Below, piece by piece: positions 1-6,168 of a DNA stretch of 6,168 nucleotides. This DNA comes from an uncultured Ruminococcus sp. Its GTDB lineage: Bacteria > Bacillota > Clostridia > Oscillospirales > Ruminococcaceae. A program made the position numbers and the translations under genes. The stretch spans positions 1 through 6,168 of the forward strand of contig CAMAIG010000103.1 of assembly GCA_945835085.1 (NCBI GenBank), written 5' to 3'. How positions within the stretch are numbered: position 1 is the stretch's first letter; each line of letters opens with the position of its first letter. A model generated the notes under the pieces. The model was not told the DNA's origin, made no database searches, and saw only the letters and a list, made by a program, of their open reading frames with translations.

Positions 1-45
1 AATTACACAAATATTAAAATATTAACAAAATATTCAGAAAAAAGT

Positions 46-74
46 TTGCGTAAAATGATTTTTTATGTTAAAAT
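46..74 (+). promoter_or_regulatory. purL promoter, sigma-A type with extended -10
   Basis: A -35 box TTGCGT (46-51) and a -10 box TAAAAT (69-74) are separated by exactly 17 bases. A TG dinucleotide at 66-67, one base before the -10, makes it an extended -10 element. The 45 bases upstream are almost pure A/T with repeated AATATT and A-runs, as in an UP element that contacts the RNA polymerase alpha subunits. Transcription would start at about 81-82, giving a purL leader of about 80 nt. No paired PurBox (CGAAC-type repeat) of the Bacillus PurR kind is visible here. The match is by eye; the start site is inferred. Confidence 0.75.
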
Positions 75-85
75 AGAAAAGATAG

Positions 86-129
86 GTGATGGCTGCTGGG
101 GAAGAATTTTATCCCCAAGCAAAGCTCAC
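86..129 (+). promoter_or_regulatory. Structured 5' leader hairpin of purL
   Basis: The leader can fold into one long hairpin. GTGA (86-89) pairs with TCAC (126-129), GCT (92-94) with AGC (123-125), GCT (95-97) with AGC (118-120), and GGGGA (98-102) with TCCCC (112-116). The apical loop is 103-111. That is 15 Watson-Crick pairs interrupted only by bulges at 90-91 (5' side), 121-122 and 117 (3' side). It begins a few bases after the predicted transcription start and ends 34 bases before the purL start codon. No T-run follows, so it is not an intrinsic terminator. It matches no riboswitch class I can recognise. It could stabilise the mRNA, bind a protein or metabolite, or gate translation; the function is unknown. 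Confidence 0.5.
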
Positions 130-145
130 AATAACCAATAATACC

Positions 146-152
146 AAAGGGG
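146..152 (+). promoter_or_regulatory. purL ribosome binding site
   Basis: AAAGGGG lies 10 bases before the ATG at 163 and fixes that start. The GGGGA within and just after it (149-153) repeats the GGGGA at 98-102 in the upstream hairpin. It could therefore compete for the TCCCC at 112-116, which would block ribosome entry in the alternative fold. Confidence 0.8.
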
Positions 153-162
153 AATTGTAATT

Positions 163-3100
163 ATGGCAGTTTATCGTATTTATGTTGAAAAGAAGCCCGA
201 GTTCGCTTCGGCTTCCAAAACACTCCTGAGCGATGTAAAGACCGCTCTCAGGCTGGATTCACTCCGTTCCCTCCGTATCCTTAACAGATACGATGCGGAA
301 AACATCTCCAAGGAAAACTTTGATTATGCGGCAAGCAACGTTTTTTCCGAGCCTGCAGTCGATGTCACCTACTCCAAGCTTCCGGAACTGGGCAGCGACG
401 AAAGAGTTTTCGCTGTGGAATATCTCCCGGGTCAGTTCGACCAGAGATCCGATTCCTGCGAGCAGTGCATTCAGATACTCACTCAGGGTGAAAGATGCAG
501 GGTCAGAAATGCCAGAGTTTATATCACCGAGGGCAGGATAACAGACGAACAGTTCGACGCTCTCAAAAAGTATATCATCAACCCCGTTGAAAGCCGTGAA
601 GCTTCTCTCGACGAGGTGGACACCCTTGCTGTGAACTATGATATACCCACAGAGGTTGAAACTCTTACGGGCTTTATCACTCTTAATGACGACCAGATCG
701 CTGAGTTCGTTTCAAAGTACGGCCTTGCAATGGACGAGGACGATCTTAAATTCTGCCGTGCTTATTTCAAGGATACCGAAAAGCGTGACCCTACCATTAC
801 CGAGATCAGAATGATAGATACATACTGGTCCGACCACTGCCGTCACACTACATTCTCGACAATTATCGACAATGCTCAGATAGACGCAGATTATATCAGA
901 AAGACCTATAACGACTATATTAATGTCCGCAAGGAGCTTGGCAGAGAAAAAAAGCCCATCACTCTTATGGATATTGCTACCATTGCCGCAAGAAAGCTCA
1001 AAAAGGACAGCGTGCTGTGCGATCTTGATGAATCCGAGGAGATAAATGCCTGCTCCGTTAAGATCAAGGTCGATGTTGACGGGGAGCTTCAGGACTGGCT
1101 CCTTATGTTCAAGAACGAAACCCATAACCATCCCACGGAGATAGAGCCTTTTGGCGGCGCTGCTACCTGCCTTGGAGGTGCTATCCGTGATCCCCTTTCG
1201 GGACGTTCCTATGTATATCAGGCAATGCGTGTAACAGGTGCGTCAAATCCTCTCGTTCCCGTTGAGGACACTATCCACGGAAAGCTCCCTCAGAGAAAGA
1301 TCACTGTTGGTGCTGCAAACGGATACAGCTCCTACGGCAACCAGATCGGTCTTGCAACGGGTCATGTTGCCGAGGTATATCACCCGGGCTATGCCGCAAA
1401 ACGCCTTGAAATAGGTGCTGTTGTTGGTGCGGCTCCCGTTGAGAATGTTATCAGAGAAACTCCCGAGCCGGGCGATGTTATCATTCTCCTTGGCGGACGC
1501 ACAGGACGTGACGGCTGCGGCGGCGCAACAGGCTCCTCAAAATCCCATACGGAGCAGTCCCTTGAAAACTGCGGCGCAGAGGTCCAGAAGGGTAATCCTC
1601 CCGAAGAAAGAAAGCTTCAGAGGCTCTTCAGAGATCCCGAGGTAACAAAGATGATAAGACGCTGCAACGACTTCGGTGCAGGCGGCGTTTCCGTTGCCAT
1701 CGGCGAGCTTACAGACGGTCTTGTAATTGACCTTAATGCCGTTCCGAAGAAATATGACGGTCTTGACGGCACCGAGCTTGCTATCTCGGAGAGCCAGGAG
1801 CGTATGGCTGTGGTCGTAAGAAAATCCGATATGAAGAAGTTCATTGCGGCTGCTGCAAAGGAAAATCTCGAGGCTACCAAGGTTGCAGATGTTACGGAAG
1901 AACCTCGTCTTAAAATGAAATGGAACGGAAAGATAATCGTTGACCTTTCAAGAGAGTTCCTTAACTCCAACGGTGCCGAAAAGCACACCGACGTTACCGT
2001 TCCCCTGCCTGTAACATTACAGCCCAAGTCCTATACCGACTGCCCCGACAGCTGGTACACTCTCATGACAAATCTCAACGTCTGCTCCCAGAAGGGTCTT
2101 GTTGAGAGATTTGACTCCACCATCGGTGCAGGCACTGTGCTTATGCCCTACGGCGGTAAATATCAGCTCACTCCCAACCAGGCAATGGCTGCGAAGATAC
2201 CCGTTCTCAAGGGTCAGACAAAGACCTGCTCACTTATGGGCTGGGGCTACAATCCTTATGTAAGCGACAAGAGCCCTTATCATGGAGCTATTTCCGCAGT
2301 TATCGAGTCCATTTCTAAGATAATCGCAGCAGGCGGAAGCTACAAGCACTGCTGGCTCACATTCCAGGAGTATTTTGAGAGAACTCAGAATAATCCTACC
2401 CGCTGGGGACGCCCCTTCTCCGCTCTTCTCGGCGCTTACAAGGCTCAGCTGGAGCTTGGCTGCGGCGCTATCGGCGGAAAGGATTCCATGTCGGGCACCT
2501 TCGAGAACATTAACGTTCCCGCTACACTTGTTTCCTTTGCGGTTTCCACTGCCGACAGTGACAAGATACTCTCCCCCGAATTCAAGAAGGCAGGCAACAA
2601 GGTAATTTACATCACTCCCGATTTCGATGAAAACGGTCTTCCCAAGTGGGACAGCGTAAGAAGCGTATTTGAAAGAGTCGAAACACTCATTAAGGAAGGC
2701 AAGGCACTTTCCGTTTGGGCAACAGGCTTCGGCGGCATTGCAGAGGCTGTTGCAAAGATGTCCCTGGGAAACAGGATAGGCTTCAGATTTGACAAGAAGC
2801 TCCCCGAGGATATCATGTTCTACTCCAGATACGGCTCCTTTGTTATCGAGCTTGACGGCGACCCATTCACTCCCGAAAAGGTTATCGGTACAACTACCGA
2901 GGAATATACGATCGACTGCAGAGATTATGTCATTGATATGACAGATCTCCAGAAAAAATGGGAGGACAAGCTTGAACCTGTATTCCCCTGCAACATCAAG
3001 AACGATTGCGCTCCCCCAAAGGTTTACAGCTATACCTCCGGAAGCTCTCTCCAGCACGCTTCCTCCTTTGCAAAGCCTAAGGTGCTTATCCCCGTATTCC

Positions 3101-3870
3101 CGGGCACTAACTGCGAATATGATACCGCAAGAGTATTTGAAAGAGCAGGCGCTGTTCCCGAGATCGTTGTTATCAAAAATCTGTCCGCCGCTGCTCTTGA
3201 GGACAGCGTAAAATACTTTGAAAAGGCTGTTAAGAAGTCACAGATCGTTATGATCCCCGGCGGCTTCTCGGGCGGAGATGAGCCTGACGGTTCCGGAAAG
3301 TTCATCACTGCATTCTTCCGCAATCCCGCAATAAAGGATGCTGTTACTGAGCTTCTTGAAAACCGTGACGGTCTTATGCTCGGTATCTGCAACGGCTTCC
3401 AGGCACTTATCAAGCTCGGTCTTGTGCCCTATGGAAAGATCGTTGACATGGAGGATAATTCTCCTACTCTTACCTTCAACACCATTGCACGTCACCAGTC
3501 AATGATGGTTTCCACAAGAATAGCTTCAAACAAGTCCCCATGGCTTGCAGGCTGCGAGGTCGGCGATATCCACAAGATAGCTATTTCCCACGGTGAAGGA
3601 AGGTTTGTCGCTTCTCCAGAGCTTATCGCAAAGCTTGCGGAAAACGGTCAGATCGCAACACAGTATGTGGATCTTGATGGCACTCCTTCGATGGATATCC
3701 GCTTTAACCCCAACTGTTCCTTCGACGCTATCGAAGGCATCACGTCTCCCGACGGACGTGTCCTCGGAAAGATGGGTCACAGCGAGCGTATCGGCACCGA
3801 TATCTGCAAGAACGTTCCCGGCAACAAGGATCAGAAGATCTTTGAAAGCGGCGTTGCTTACTTCAAGTAA
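163..3870 (+). CDS. purL: Phosphoribosylformylglycinamidine synthase, single-chain (PurL)
   Basis: This enzyme catalyses the fourth step of de novo purine synthesis in the cytoplasm: FGAR + ATP + glutamine give FGAM + ADP + Pi + glutamate. The 1235-residue protein is complete and carries all modules in one chain. An N-terminal PurS-like/linker region (about 1-215) leads to the conserved YWSDHCRHTTF (221-231). The first AIRS-type ATP-binding half follows, with FKNETHNHPTEIEPFGG (316-332) and GGRTGRDGCGGAT (444-456). The second synthase half contains GYNPY (695-699) and GAIGGKDSM (768-776). The C-terminal class I glutaminase domain (about 972-1235) has FPGTNCEYD (979-987), GGFSGGDE (1033-1040), nucleophile Cys1076 in GICNGFQ, and GHSER (1205-1209), which supplies the likely triad His1206 and Glu1208. 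Length and motif style fit the clostridial single-chain clade (about 1250 residues) and differ from the split PurS/PurQ/PurL of Bacillus and from the roughly 1300-residue proteobacterial enzyme. The start at 163 is supported by the AAAGGGG site. The gene has its own promoter and is followed by terminators, and no other pur gene is in the window. No frameshift or missing key residue is seen. Confidence 0.97.
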   Translation: MAVYRIYVEKKPEFASASKTLLSDVKTALRLDSLRSLRILNRYDAENISKENFDYAASNVFSEPAVDVTYSKLPELGSDERVFAVEYLPGQFDQRSDSCEQCIQILTQGERCRVRNARVYITEGRITDEQFDALKKYIINPVESREASLDEVDTLAVNYDIPTEVETLTGFITLNDDQIAEFVSKYGLAMDEDDLKFCRAYFKDTEKRDPTITEIRMIDTYWSDHCRHTTFSTIIDNAQIDADYIRKTYNDYINVRKELGREKKPITLMDIATIAARKLKKDSVLCDLDESEEINACSVKIKVDVDGELQDWLLMFKNETHNHPTEIEPFGGAATCLGGAIRDPLSGRSYVYQAMRVTGASNPLVPVEDTIHGKLPQRKITVGAANGYSSYGNQIGLATGHVAEVYHPGYAAKRLEIGAVVGAAPVENVIRETPEPGDVIILLGGRTGRDGCGGATGSSKSHTEQSLENCGAEVQKGNPPEERKLQRLFRDPEVTKMIRRCNDFGAGGVSVAIGELTDGLVIDLNAVPKKYDGLDGTELAISESQERMAVVVRKSDMKKFIAAAAKENLEATKVADVTEEPRLKMKWNGKIIVDLSREFLNSNGAEKHTDVTVPLPVTLQPKSYTDCPDSWYTLMTNLNVCSQKGLVERFDSTIGAGTVLMPYGGKYQLTPNQAMAAKIPVLKGQTKTCSLMGWGYNPYVSDKSPYHGAISAVIESISKIIAAGGSYKHCWLTFQEYFERTQNNPTRWGRPFSALLGAYKAQLELGCGAIGGKDSMSGTFENINVPATLVSFAVSTADSDKILSPEFKKAGNKVIYITPDFDENGLPKWDSVRSVFERVETLIKEGKALSVWATGFGGIAEAVAKMSLGNRIGFRFDKKLPEDIMFYSRYGSFVIELDGDPFTPEKVIGTTTEEYTIDCRDYVIDMTDLQKKWEDKLEPVFPCNIKNDCAPPKVYSYTSGSSLQHASSFAKPKVLIPVFPGTNCEYDTARVFERAGAVPEIVVIKNLSAAALEDSVKYFEKAVKKSQIVMIPGGFSGGDEPDGSGKFITAFFRNPAIKDAVTELLENRDGLMLGICNGFQALIKLGLVPYGKIVDMEDNSPTLTFNTIARHQSMMVSTRIASNKSPWLAGCEVGDIHKIAISHGEGRFVASPELIAKLAENGQIATQYVDLDGTPSMDIRFNPNCSFDAIEGITSPDGRVLGKMGHSERIGTDICKNVPGNKDQKIFESGVAYFK

Positions 3871-3882
3871 TAGTTTTTCATT

Positions 3883-3915
3883 AGCCACAGGATCCAAAAA
3901 GTCCTGTGGCTTTTT
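3883..3915 (+). terminator. Rho-independent terminator of purL
   Basis: A perfect 10-bp stem, AGCCACAGGA (3883-3892) with TCCTGTGGCT (3902-3911), encloses a 9-base loop and runs straight into a five-T tract (3911-3915). It begins 13 bases after the purL stop codon, so purL transcription should largely end here. On the minus strand no T-run follows the stem, so it looks one-directional. Confidence 0.92.
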
Positions 3916-3948
3916 GTGAATATAGAATAATATTTTGCCGTTAATTTT

Positions 3949-3978
3949 ATACACATCATACAATAGATGTGTATTTTT
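3949..3978 (+). terminator. Second, AT-rich rho-independent terminator candidate
   Basis: A perfect 9-bp inverted repeat, ATACACATC (3949-3957) with GATGTGTAT (3966-3974), has an 8-base loop and is followed by a five-T run (3974-3978). It lies 33 bases after the first terminator. The stem has only three G:C pairs, so it should be weaker. It may be a back-up that keeps purL read-through out of the downstream sulfur genes. It could also be a remnant terminator of a lost gene or a protein-binding palindrome. Confidence 0.65.
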
Positions 3979-4005
3979 GCTGAAATTCTGCTTAAACTAT
4001 AGAAA

Positions 4006-4034
4006 TTTTCCTTCGGTTGTATTATAATTATAAT
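4006..4034 (+). promoter_or_regulatory. Probable promoter of the cysteine desulfurase-thiI unit
   Basis: Two perfect -10 hexamers lie end to end, TATAAT at 4023-4028 and TATAAT at 4029-4034. For the second, the hexamer 17 bases upstream is TTTTCC (4006-4011), a poor -35 match. No better -35 was found for the first. The TATAAT pair sits within a perfect 14-base palindrome (4021-4034) that could be an operator, though in such AT-rich DNA it may be chance. Transcription would begin at about 4035-4042, leaving a leader of about 40 nt. A new promoter is expected here because two terminators precede it. No IscR/Rrf2-type site or T-box was recognised. Confidence 0.5.
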
Positions 4035-4078
4035 GTATGGCTATGTATTACAAATATAACCGAAAGGATTGATATATT

Positions 4079-5218
4079 ATGCCGGCATATCTTGATAACG
4101 CCGCTACCACAAAGCCCTGCGAGGAAGCAGTTAAGGCCTGCCTTGCTGCAATGACCGAAAACTACGGTAATCCTTCCTCCCTTCATAAAATGGGCATCAA
4201 TGCCGAGATAGCTGTTACCGAGGCAAGAAAGGCAATTGCTGCGGCTCTTGTCTGCCAGCCCGAATGCATAACCTTCACATCGGGAGCCACCGAGGCAAAC
4301 AATACGCTTATCCTCGGAGCTGCGGAAAATTACGGCAGGAGAAAGAAAAAAGCCGTTATTTCGGCAGTTGAGCATCCTTCCGTGGAGGAAACCGCAAAGC
4401 TTCTTGAAAAAAACGGCTTTACCGTTGTAAGGATAGCTCCCATGAAAAACGGCGAGATAGACGCAGATGAATTTGCTGCTGCCGTTGATAACGATACCTT
4501 CCTGGTTTCCTGCATGATGGTAAACAACGAAACAGGCGCTGTTATGCCTATAAAACGAATTTTTAATACAGTGAAGAAGCTTTATCCCGATTGCATCACT
4601 CACTGCGACGCCGTTCAGGGATTTATGAAGCTGCCTATCAAAGCTGCCGATCTCTCCGCAGATCTTATTACGGTCAGCGGGCACAAGGTTCACGCTCCCA
4701 AGGGAGTGGGCGCTATGTACATAAAAAAGGGCATCCGTATTGCTCCAAGAATGATAGGCGGCGGTCAGGAAAAGGCTCTGCGCTCGGGAACCGAAGCAGT
4801 CCCTCTCATAAGTGCTTTCGGTGCGGCTGTCAGAACTCAGCTCCCCACAATACCCACCGCTTACTCAAACGCCGAGGAGCTTAACGGCAGGCTCCGCAAA
4901 AAGCTTGCCGCCCTTGATTATATCACCATTAATTCAAATGCCGACAATCAGTGCCCCTATATCCTCAATTTCTCCGTTTCGGGGATACGCTCGGAGATAA
5001 TGCTCCATTTTCTTGAAAGCAAGGGCATTTACGTTTCCAGCGGCTCTGCCTGCTCAAAGGGCGCTCACAGCGGCGTTCTGAAGGCTATGGGGATTCCCGA
5101 CAAAACTGCCGATTCGGCTATCAGGGTCTCATTCTCAAGAATGTCCTCCTGCGGCGAGATAGAAGCTCTTGTAACTGCCGTGCAGGAAGGCTATCTGAGC
5201 CTTGCAAAGTCAAAATAA
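4079..5218 (+). CDS. Cysteine desulfurase, NifS/IscS family (NifZ-like partner of ThiI)
   Basis: This is a cytoplasmic PLP enzyme that converts L-cysteine to L-alanine and holds the sulfur as a protein persulfide for transfer to acceptors. The 379-residue length is normal for the family. Visible motifs are the N-terminal YLDNAATTKP (4-13), the nucleotide-like SGATEANN (68-75), His99 in VEHP (stacks on PLP), NNETG (149-153), Asp177 and Gln180 in HCDAVQGF, and the Schiff-base Lys203 in SGHKVHAPKG. RSGTEAVP (235-242) follows, then the mobile-loop catalytic Cys325 in SSGSACS (320-326). The active-site loop type groups it with IscS/NifS (class I) enzymes and not with SufS. AAAGGA (4063-4068), 10 bases before the ATG, supports the start. 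The thiI gene follows 57 bases after the stop. In Bacillus subtilis a desulfurase adjacent to thiI (NifZ) is dedicated to tRNA 4-thiouridine formation, so that role is inferred here. General Fe-S assembly cannot be excluded, although no iscU, iscR or suf gene is in view. Confidence 0.95.
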   Translation: MPAYLDNAATTKPCEEAVKACLAAMTENYGNPSSLHKMGINAEIAVTEARKAIAAALVCQPECITFTSGATEANNTLILGAAENYGRRKKKAVISAVEHPSVEETAKLLEKNGFTVVRIAPMKNGEIDADEFAAAVDNDTFLVSCMMVNNETGAVMPIKRIFNTVKKLYPDCITHCDAVQGFMKLPIKAADLSADLITVSGHKVHAPKGVGAMYIKKGIRIAPRMIGGGQEKALRSGTEAVPLISAFGAAVRTQLPTIPTAYSNAEELNGRLRKKLAALDYITINSNADNQCPYILNFSVSGIRSEIMLHFLESKGIYVSSGSACSKGAHSGVLKAMGIPDKTADSAIRVSFSRMSSCGEIEALVTAVQEGYLSLAKSK

Positions 5219-5256
5219 CATGGCTTTTGAAACAAGCTTATACTTAAATTTTTTTG

Positions 5257-5262
5257 AAAGGA
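5257..5262 (+). promoter_or_regulatory. thiI ribosome binding site
   Basis: AAAGGA lies 13 bases before the ATG at 5276, a longer gap than the 10 bases seen for the other two genes. I see no in-frame ATG, GTG or TTG closer to it, and the protein beginning at 5276 has the expected ThiI N-terminus, so this start is kept. A seven-T run (5249-5255) just upstream lacks a convincing stem, so it should not terminate transcription. Confidence 0.6.
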
Positions 5263-5275
5263 TATTACCGATAAA

Positions 5276-6168
5276 ATGAAAGAGATCATTCTTCTTAAAG
5301 AGGGCGAGATCGCTCTCAAAGGTCTTAACAAGCGCACTTTTGAGGAGGCATTCATCAAAAATCTCCGTCACAGGCTCAAACCTCTGGGCAAATTTGATTA
5401 CAGCCGTTCTCAGTCTATGATATACTGTGAGCCGCTTTCCGAGGATATCGACATGGACGAGGCTGTGCTCAGGGCTTCAAGAGTTTTCGGAGCAGCAGCT
5501 ATCTGCCGTGCAATGATAACGGAAAAGGATTTTGATATCATCTGCCGTGACGCTCTTGAATACTGCGGCGATGAGCTTTCCTGTGCAAGGACCTTCAAGG
5601 TGCAGGCAAAGCGTTCCGACAAGCGCTTTCCCATGAACTCTCCCGAGATATGCAGGGAGCTTGGCGGACGCATTCTTGAAAAATTCCCTCGCCTTGAGGT
5701 GGACGTCAAGAACCCCGACGTTACCGTAAATGTTGAGATCCGTGATACTAACGCTTATATCCACACAGGAAACCGTCCCGCTGCGGGAGGCATACCCGTC
5801 GGCACCTCGGGAAGGGCTATGCTGCTGCTTTCAGGCGGTATCGACAGCCCTGTTGCGGGCTATATGATGGCAAAGCGTGGAATAGATATTTCCGCTATAC
5901 ACTACGTTTCTCCTCCCTATACTTCGGAGCGTGCAAGAATGAAGGTTGAGCGTCTTTGCGAAAAGATAACGCCCTGGTGCGGCGACACCACCTTCTACTG
6001 CGTTCCCTTCACGGAGATCCAGGAAGCCCTGAGAGATAACTGCCCCGAGGAGCTTTTTACCATTATCATGCGAAGACTTATGATGGAGATCGCTCAGAGG
6101 ATATGCGAGAAAAACAACATCACCGCTCTTATCACGGGCGAAAGCGTCGGTCAGGTGGCAAGCCAGAC
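5276..6168 (+). CDS. thiI: tRNA 4-thiouridine synthetase ThiI (3' end outside window)
   Basis: ThiI adenylates uridine 8 of tRNA with ATP and replaces the oxygen with sulfur, giving 4-thiouridine. In many bacteria it also feeds sulfur to thiazole (thiamine) synthesis. The first 297 codons are present with no stop, against about 390 residues for the usual Gram-positive protein. Residues 1-55 fit the N-terminal ferredoxin-like region (MKEIILLKEGEIALKG start). Residues about 60-165 fit the THUMP RNA-binding domain and lead into IHTGNRPAAGG (162-172). The PP-loop ATP pyrophosphatase signature SGGIDSPVA is at 186-194, and TGESVGQVASQ (287-297) is the conserved ThiI block at the window edge. The catalytic cysteine of the PP-loop domain and any rhodanese extension would lie beyond 6168, so the type of sulfur relay cannot be read here. 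The gene probably shares a transcript with the upstream cysteine desulfurase. Confidence 0.95.
   Translation, partial: MKEIILLKEGEIALKGLNKRTFEEAFIKNLRHRLKPLGKFDYSRSQSMIYCEPLSEDIDMDEAVLRASRVFGAAAICRAMITEKDFDIICRDALEYCGDELSCARTFKVQAKRSDKRFPMNSPEICRELGGRILEKFPRLEVDVKNPDVTVNVEIRDTNAYIHTGNRPAAGGIPVGTSGRAMLLLSGGIDSPVAGYMMAKRGIDISAIHYVSPPYTSERARMKVERLCEKITPWCGDTTFYCVPFTEIQEALRDNCPEELFTIIMRRLMMEIAQRICEKNNITALITGESVGQVASQ

Noticed and set aside
1..162. A known riboswitch or PurR operator ahead of purL
   Set aside because: I looked for conserved pieces of the purine, ZTP, PRPP and tetrahydrofolate aptamers and for paired CGAAC boxes and found none. The hairpin is reported only as an unclassified structure.
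2230..3057. A 275-codon open frame on the minus strand inside purL
   Set aside because: It lies fully within a well-supported purL with intact motifs, resembles no known protein, and several other long antisense frames occur in the same gene. Strong codon bias in purL removes stop codons from the opposite strand, which explains them.
4058..4065. CCGAA near the desulfurase ribosome site as part of a PurBox
   Set aside because: It is a single short half-site lying next to the Shine-Dalgarno, with no inverted partner at the right distance, so it is not evidence for purine repressor control.
4028..4693. A 221-codon minus-strand frame across the desulfurase start and promoter
   Set aside because: It overlaps the conserved N-terminal half of the desulfurase and its upstream signals, and its sequence shows no recognisable domain. 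It is best seen as a codon-bias shadow.
5219..5275. A terminator or separate promoter between the desulfurase gene and thiI
   Set aside because: The seven-T run at 5249-5255 has no stem longer than about three pairs in front of it. TATACT (5239-5244) resembles a -10 box but has no -35 at a proper distance. The gap is more simply read as the inside of an operon.

Overview
The window carries three co-oriented (+ strand) housekeeping genes and well-defined control signals between them. The coding style (GAG/AAG/CTT-rich codons, moderate GC in genes), very AT-rich intergenic DNA, strong AAAGGA/AAAGGGG Shine-Dalgarno sites and the single-chain clostridial-type PurL all suggest an anaerobic Firmicute of class Clostridia. 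The overall look resembles Ruminococcus and relatives, but that genus-level guess is inference from style and not from a marker gene.

Positions 1-162 hold no recognised gene. They contain an AT-rich upstream tract, a near-consensus extended -10 promoter (46-74), and an 80-nt mRNA leader that folds on paper into a 15-bp bulged hairpin (86-129). Its 3' arm could instead pair with the purL Shine-Dalgarno. Positions 163-3870 are purL, the complete 1235-residue phosphoribosylformylglycinamidine (FGAM) synthase of de novo purine synthesis, with the glutaminase domain fused at the C-terminus. Positions 3871-4078 hold two consecutive rho-independent terminator candidates followed by a second promoter region with a tandem TATAATTATAAT box. 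PurL therefore looks like a single-gene transcription unit in this window.

Positions 4079-5218 encode a complete 379-residue PLP-dependent cysteine desulfurase (NifS/IscS family). After a 57-nt gap without a convincing terminator comes thiI (5276 to the window edge, cut at 297 codons), the tRNA 4-thiouridine synthetase, which in many bacteria also takes part in thiazole synthesis. The two genes form a plausible operon: the desulfurase takes sulfur from cysteine as a persulfide and ThiI uses it to thiolate tRNA uridine 8. The same gene pairing is known from Bacillus subtilis (nifZ-thiI).

I see no mobile element, CRISPR array, tRNA, rRNA or sign of recent horizontal transfer. No previously undescribed protein system is evident. 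The most interesting non-textbook signal is the structured purL leader, which could be a small cis-regulatory element, but that reading is untested.
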